The notes under the pieces: model-generated
What the model was told of the DNA's origin: nothing
What the model saw: the letters and a program-made list of their open reading frames with translations, nothing else
Databases searched by the model: none
Part shown: positions 6,746 through 10,025 of the stretch, piece by piece
Numbering within the stretch: position 1 is the first letter of the stretch
How the letters are laid out: each line of letters starts with the position of its first letter
Origin: CAZTTG01 sp964615935
GTDB lineage: Bacteria > Planctomycetota > UBA1135 > GCA-002686595
Length of the DNA: 10,025 nt
Assembly: GCA_964615935.1 (NCBI GenBank)
Contig: CAZTTG010000149.1
Coordinates: forward strand, 1 to 10,025
Reading direction: 5' to 3'
Translations under genes and position numbers: made by a program

Positions 6746-8452
6746 ATGAACCCCCCTCCCTCCGATCTCGAGGCGCTGATCAAGAGCCGGGACTTCCTGC
6801 GCGCGATCGCGCGCGGCCTGCTCGTCGACGAGGACCGCGCCGAGGACGTGGTGCAGGAGACCTGCGTGCGGGCCCTCGAGCGGCCGCCCCGGAAGCTCGG
6901 GGCCGCCCGCGCCTGGCTCGCCCGCGTGGCCCGCAACGCGGCCCTCGACCTGCGGCGCCGCGAGAGCCTGCGCTCGGACGTCGAGCGGCGCGCGGCCCGG
7001 CCCGAGGCGGTGGAGGCGGAGGAGCGGGACCTCGAGCTCCAGCAGCAGGTGGTGGAGGCGGTGCGCCGGCTGGATCCGCCCTACCGCACCGCCGTCTACC
7101 TGCGCTACTTCCGGAACCTGAGCCCGGGCGACATCGTGCGCGAGCTCGAGGTTCCCGTGGCCACCGTCAAGACCCGGCTCCGCCGGGGGCTGGAGGCGCT
7201 GCGCGCCGAGCTCGACCGCAAGCACGGCGGCGACCGCCGGCAGTGGTCCATGGCCCTCCTGGCCCTGGCCCTCCCGGAGCTCGCACCGGCCGCCGAGGGC
7301 GCGGTCGGGCTCGGCGCCGCCCTCAAGGGAATCATCCTCATGAACAAGTCCGTTGCCGCCGGAGCCGCCGCGCTCGTGCTGATCGCCGCCGCCACCGTCA
7401 CCTGGTACGCGAGCCAGACCGCCGGGCCGGTCGCCCCCGACGCCACCCCCATGGAGAGCCCGCCGCTCGCCGAGGCGCCGCCCGCGGACGAGCCGGAAGA
7501 GGCCGGGGAGAGCTCCATGGAGGCCACGCCCGAGGAGATGGCGCGGGTGGCCGCGCAGACGCCGGTCGCGCCCACCGCGACCGGCGCCACGGGGGCCAGC
7601 ACGGGCGGGCTCGTCGGCAGGATCGTGGACCCCTCCGGCCGGGCCGTGGCCGGCGCGAGGGTGCGCGCGCACGAGGGCGCGGGGGGCCGCGTCCGGGGGA
7701 CCCTGTCGGGCACGCTCTTCCCGGGCGAGGAGCCCGTGGCCGCGGAGATCGCGGACGCGGAGGGCCGCTTCGAGCTCGCGGTGCGGCAGGACGGATCGTT
7801 CCAGGTCGTGGTCGAGGCCTCGGGCTTCGCGCCCTTCCGCAAGGAGGTCTCGGCCTACCTCGAACGCCGGACCGACGTGGGCGAGCTGGTGCTGGACCCG
7901 GGGGTCTTCCTCTCCGGACGCGTGCTGGACCCGGGCGGCCGACCGGTGGAGGGCGCCGCCATCCGGCCCTCCTCCCCCGAGCAGAGCTCCAACGTGATCC
8001 GCATCGGAGGGGGCCAGGAGCCCGCCTTCGACGTCACCGGCGCGGACGGCTCCTTCCTGGTGGACCGCCAGGCCGTGGGTCCCTGGGCCCTCGAGATCAC
8101 CTCCGAGCGCCACCCCAGCCGGCGCGTGAGCGGCGAGACCCGGCGCGCCGGCGAGCGGATCGACGGCCTGGAGATCGTGCTGGAGGACGGCTTCGAGATC
8201 GCCGGCCGGCTCGTGGGCATGCCCGCCGGCGAGCACGGCAAGCTCCAGGTGCGCGCCTCGTCCGAGCCCGCGGGCGGCGGCGGCCTCGCCATTCGGGGCC
8301 TCACTCAATACTGGGCAACGCCGCTTTCCTCCAGGGGCTACTGCGGGATTCGCCCCGGATCATCCTGGCGATCGGCGAGCCCGGGACTCTGGGGGAATGC
8401 GGGGCCCTACACCTCGATCGCAGGGGCGCGCCCGTCGAGGGCGCGACCGTGA
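6746..8452 (+). CDS. ECF-type sigma-70 factor fused to a transmembrane segment and CarboxypepD_reg-like domains (5' part of a frameshifted gene)
   Basis: Sigma region 2 spans residues about 14-72 (D-E-D-R-A-E-D-V-V-Q-E-T, then A-W-L-A-R-V-A-R-N). Region 4 spans about 98-156, with R-L-D-P-P-Y-R-T-A-V and the helix-turn-helix ending V-A-T-V-K-T-R-L-R-R-G. This is a complete small ECF-type sigma factor. A linker leads to a transmembrane helix at about 202-221, then an acidic Pro/Glu/Ala linker (about 222-283). Ig-like units start near 289 (VGRIVDPSGRAVAGARV), 387 (LSGRVLDPGGRPVEGAA) and 483. With the sigma part in the cytoplasm, the repeats would be outside. Long C-terminal extensions on ECF factors are known in Planctomycetota. 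The true reading frame ends near residue 518; the codons from about 8305 to the TGA at 8450-8452 are out of register with the downstream coding signal. The start ATG has only a poor ribosome binding site (GGAG 2 nt away). Confidence 0.85.
   Translation: MNPPPSDLEALIKSRDFLRAIARGLLVDEDRAEDVVQETCVRALERPPRKLGAARAWLARVARNAALDLRRRESLRSDVERRAARPEAVEAEERDLELQQQVVEAVRRLDPPYRTAVYLRYFRNLSPGDIVRELEVPVATVKTRLRRGLEALRAELDRKHGGDRRQWSMALLALALPELAPAAEGAVGLGAALKGIILMNKSVAAGAAALVLIAAATVTWYASQTAGPVAPDATPMESPPLAEAPPADEPEEAGESSMEATPEEMARVAAQTPVAPTATGATGASTGGLVGRIVDPSGRAVAGARVRAHEGAGGRVRGTLSGTLFPGEEPVAAEIADAEGRFELAVRQDGSFQVVVEASGFAPFRKEVSAYLERRTDVGELVLDPGVFLSGRVLDPGGRPVEGAAIRPSSPEQSSNVIRIGGGQEPAFDVTGADGSFLVDRQAVGPWALEITSERHPSRRVSGETRRAGERIDGLEIVLEDGFEIAGRLVGMPAGEHGKLQVRASSEPAGGGGLAIRGLTQYWATPLSSRGYCGIRPGSSWRSASPGLWGNAGPYTSIAGARPSRARP
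7325..7342 (+). promoter_or_regulatory. possible internal ribosome binding site and start (ATG 7340) before the membrane segment
   Basis: AAGGGA (7325-7330) sits 9 nt before an in-frame ATG at 7340 (residue 199 of the fusion). Translation from it would begin M-N-K-S followed directly by the hydrophobic helix, a normal signal-peptide or signal-anchor start. The ribosome binding site is better than the one before the full-length start at 6746. A separate exported repeat protein without the sigma domains could therefore be made. This may also be chance or the trace of an old gene fusion. Confidence 0.35.
8290..8310 (+). other. frameshift point in the sigma-fusion gene
   Basis: Up to about 8290 the GC-rich third-position pattern and domain-like protein lie in the frame of ATG 6746. 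From about 8305 they lie in the frame that ends at 9978. One extra base here, for example a fifth G in the run at 8295-8298, makes the reading R-G-P-H-S-I-L-G-N-A-A-F-L-Q-G-L and joins both parts into 1077 residues. The downstream frame shows no decay, which points to a sequencing or assembly error or a very recent mutation. No X-XXY-YYZ slippery heptamer is present for programmed -1 shifting. Confidence 0.75.
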
Positions 8453-9978
8453 CCCTGGCGCCCGAGTCCGAGGGCGGGGAGCCGGGCGTCATCATGCGGC
8501 AGGTTCAGATGACGCCCGACGGCATGCGCACGTCGGGATCCCGGGCACGCGGGCGCACCGGGGTCACGGACGCGAACGGGCGGGTCGAGCTGACCAGCCT
8601 GCCGGGAGAGCGCTGCACCGTCGGCGTGCGCGCCAGGCGCTTCGCTCCCTACGATAGCGAGCCCTTCGACCTGCCCGAGGCCCTGGACGTGGACCACGCC
8701 GTGACCCTGCTGCGCGGCGCGACGGTCGAGGTGCGGGTGGTGGACGAGGGCGGGAATCCGGTTCCCGGCGCCACGGTCGAGCACCGCGCGCCCGGCGAGC
8801 AGGAGGGCTTCTCGCTTGGAGACGGGGGAAGGGGCCGCATGCGCGCCATCCCCGGAGCCGGCGGCGGGGCCGGGCGTCGCGTCGCCGACTCGGAGGGCGC
8901 CGCCTTCTTCCGCAACCTCGAGGCGGGCGTCCACGCCTTCCGGCTGACCGAGGAGGGGGCCGGGACCTACAGCTCGGGCGGGATGAGCCTGCGCATGGCC
9001 GGGGGCGGCGGCCCGGAGCAGCCCTGGACCGAGGTCGTGCTCGAGGGCGGCCTCACCGAGCTCCTGACCCTGACCGCGCCCTCGCCGGGCTCCCTCTCGG
9101 GGCGCGTCACCGAGGCGGGCGAGCCGCTCTTCGGCTCCGAGGTCCGGCTGGTGGACGCCTCCGAGGGGTCCGACCCGCCCATCCCCGGCTTCGAGGAGGG
9201 GCCGGCGACCTCGGTGGACAGCACCGGCCGCTACTCCTTCGACGGCGTCTCGCCCGGCTCCTACGAGCTGGTCGTCGCGCACCCTTCGCGGGTGATGCCC
9301 GCGCGGCGCGCGCTCGAGGTCCGGGCCGGGGACAACCGCTTCGACGTCGACCTGCCGGTCTCGATCGTCGAGGGCCGCGTGACCGACGCCGAGGGCGAGC
9401 CCCTGGCCGGCGCCCGCGTGCGCGCCGAGCGCTACCAGGGTCAGCAGGCGACCCGGCGCACGGTCGTCATGCTGAACGTCGTCGCCGGAGCGGACGGCGA
9501 CGGCGGCGCGGTGGTCTCCACCTCGGACGGGGGCTCGGGGCCGGTGCACACCGACGAGGACGGCCGCTTCGTCCTGCGCGGCGTGCCCGCCGACGCGGAG
9601 CTGGTGGTGCGGGCCGAGATGGAGGAGTTCGAGCCGGCCAGCTCGGAGCCCTTCCGCGTGGCCCCCTACGAGACCCGCGGGGGCCTCGACCTGGTCCTCG
9701 AGCAGGGCGGCGGCCTGGTGGTCGAGGTCGTGCACGGGGACGAGGAGCCCGCCCCCAACACGCTCGTCACCGCCCGCCTGACGGGCCCCTCCGGCGGCCC
9801 GCCCAAGGTGGGCATGACCGGGCCGGACGGACGCGCCTCCTTCACCGACCTGGCCCCCGGCGTCTGGAGCGTCTCGGTCCAGAGCATGGGCATGGGAGGC
9901 GGCGGCGAGCCGCCCGACCCCCAGGAGGCCGAGGTGCGGCGCGGCGAGGAGGCGCGGCTGCGCTTCGAGATGGACTGA
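8449..9978 (+). CDS. CarboxypepD_reg-like repeat region, 3' part of the frameshifted sigma-fusion gene
   Basis: The frame carries coding-like protein from about 8305 to the TGA at 9976-9978. The first usual start codon in it is GTG 8449, overlapping the TGA at 8450-8452 as GTGA; from there it encodes 509 residues. No signal peptide follows that GTG and no Shine-Dalgarno was seen, so this is better read as the continuation of the gene at 6746 than as an independent gene. Units start near 8395 (LDRRGAPVEGATVTL), 8719 (VRVVDEGGNPVPGATV), 9088 (LSGRVTEAGEPLFGSEV), 9358 (VEGRVTDAEGEPLAGARV) and 9709 (VVEVVHGDEEPAPNTLVT). Several end in the G-x-Y-x-F-x-G-V-x-P-G-x-Y type turn (about 9226-9270). Glycine-rich insertions occur at about 8815-8880 and 8980-9015. 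No enzymatic motif was seen. The role is presumably an extracellular ligand-binding or structural stalk for the sigma-fusion protein. Confidence 0.7.
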   Translation: MTLAPESEGGEPGVIMRQVQMTPDGMRTSGSRARGRTGVTDANGRVELTSLPGERCTVGVRARRFAPYDSEPFDLPEALDVDHAVTLLRGATVEVRVVDEGGNPVPGATVEHRAPGEQEGFSLGDGGRGRMRAIPGAGGGAGRRVADSEGAAFFRNLEAGVHAFRLTEEGAGTYSSGGMSLRMAGGGGPEQPWTEVVLEGGLTELLTLTAPSPGSLSGRVTEAGEPLFGSEVRLVDASEGSDPPIPGFEEGPATSVDSTGRYSFDGVSPGSYELVVAHPSRVMPARRALEVRAGDNRFDVDLPVSIVEGRVTDAEGEPLAGARVRAERYQGQQATRRTVVMLNVVAGADGDGGAVVSTSDGGSGPVHTDEDGRFVLRGVPADAELVVRAEMEEFEPASSEPFRVAPYETRGGLDLVLEQGGGLVVEVVHGDEEPAPNTLVTARLTGPSGGPPKVGMTGPDGRASFTDLAPGVWSVSVQSMGMGGGGEPPDPQEAEVRRGEEARLRFEMD

Positions 9979-9993
9979 TATGGAGGCCCATAT
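9978..9993. terminator. inverted repeats just after the sigma-fusion gene, possible terminator
   Basis: ATATGG (9978-9983) and CCATAT (9988-9993) form a perfect 6-bp inverted repeat around AGGC, starting at the last base of the stop codon. A second possible stem follows: GTGGG (9999-10003) with CCCAC (10018-10022), or alternatively GGGC (10001-10004) with GCCC (10012-10015). The window ends before any T-tract could be seen, so a terminator role is uncertain; the palindrome could equally be a protein-binding site. Confidence 0.3.
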
Positions 9994-10025
9994 GTCAAGT
10001 GGGCAGGAGAGGCCCTACCCACGTT

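Noticed and set aside
4441..6936. An 831-codon minus-strand open frame running through both operon genes as one long protein.
   Set aside because: Only its last 309 codons (the DUF6807 lipoprotein) look like real protein. The rest is the enolase-superfamily gene in a wrong frame, Arg/Gly/Pro-rich as expected for GC-rich shadow frames.
8287..8301. Programmed -1 ribosomal frameshift as the cause of the frame switch.
   Set aside because: The zero-frame codons ATT CGG GGC CTC provide no X-XXY-YYZ slippery heptamer, so only error or mutation is supported.
6458..8308. A 616-codon minus-strand open frame opposite the sigma-factor gene, and a similar 442-codon one at 8407-9735.
   Set aside because: Both are antisense shadows with His/Gly/Ala/Arg-rich low-complexity composition and no recognisable domain, opposite clearly real genes.
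8294..8406. 7-bp direct repeat CGGGGCC at 8294-8300 and 8400-8406 bracketing a less GC-rich stretch, resembling the target duplication of a small insertion.
   Set aside because: Removing the 106-nt unit does not restore the downstream frame, and from about 8305 the stretch reads as plausible repeat-domain protein in that frame. A one-base change explains the data better, and a 7-mer of this composition is common here.

Overview
The window looks like a GC-rich bacterial chromosome segment, most likely from Planctomycetota or a related lineage with large secreted proteomes. This is inferred from gene content alone: an ECF sigma factor with a long membrane-anchored C-terminal extension, two large proteins built from tandem carboxypeptidase-regulatory-like (CarboxypepD_reg, Ig-like) domains, a DUF6807/PmoA-like lipoprotein, and a Tat-exported enolase-superfamily enzyme. 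No rRNA, tRNA, CRISPR array, insertion sequence or integrase was found.

Left part (1-4422, plus strand). The 3' end of a TPR-like gene (3-848) is followed by a small secreted-peptide ORF (835-1056) that overlaps it by 14 nt and has a clear Shine-Dalgarno inside it. After a 123-nt gap comes a 1080-residue anchored or secreted protein (1180-4422) with about eleven degenerate beta-sandwich repeats.

Middle (4441-6614, minus strand, convergent with the previous gene). A two-gene operon encodes a Tat-signal enolase-superfamily enzyme of the mandelate racemase/muconate lactonizing type (5373-6614). Two nucleotides after its stop begins a DUF6807 (PmoA-like) lipoprotein (4441-5370). Both products are predicted to be exported, which suggests a cell-envelope pathway acting on an unknown carbohydrate or acid substrate.

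Right part (6746-9978, plus strand, divergent from the operon across a 131-nt intergenic region). This is an ECF sigma factor continuous with a transmembrane segment and then CarboxypepD_reg-type domains. The coding signal switches frame near 8290-8310. Restoring one base there gives a single 1077-residue protein; as given, the reading frame stops at 8452 and the remaining five or so domains lie in another frame up to 9978. The right part is noticeably richer in GC than the left.

The most interesting candidate system is this membrane-tethered sigma factor with an external repeat domain: a possible one-protein surface-to-promoter signalling device, placed divergently next to an exported catabolic gene pair. 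That function is a hypothesis. The frameshift must first be shown to be a sequencing error, a real mutation or a regulated event.
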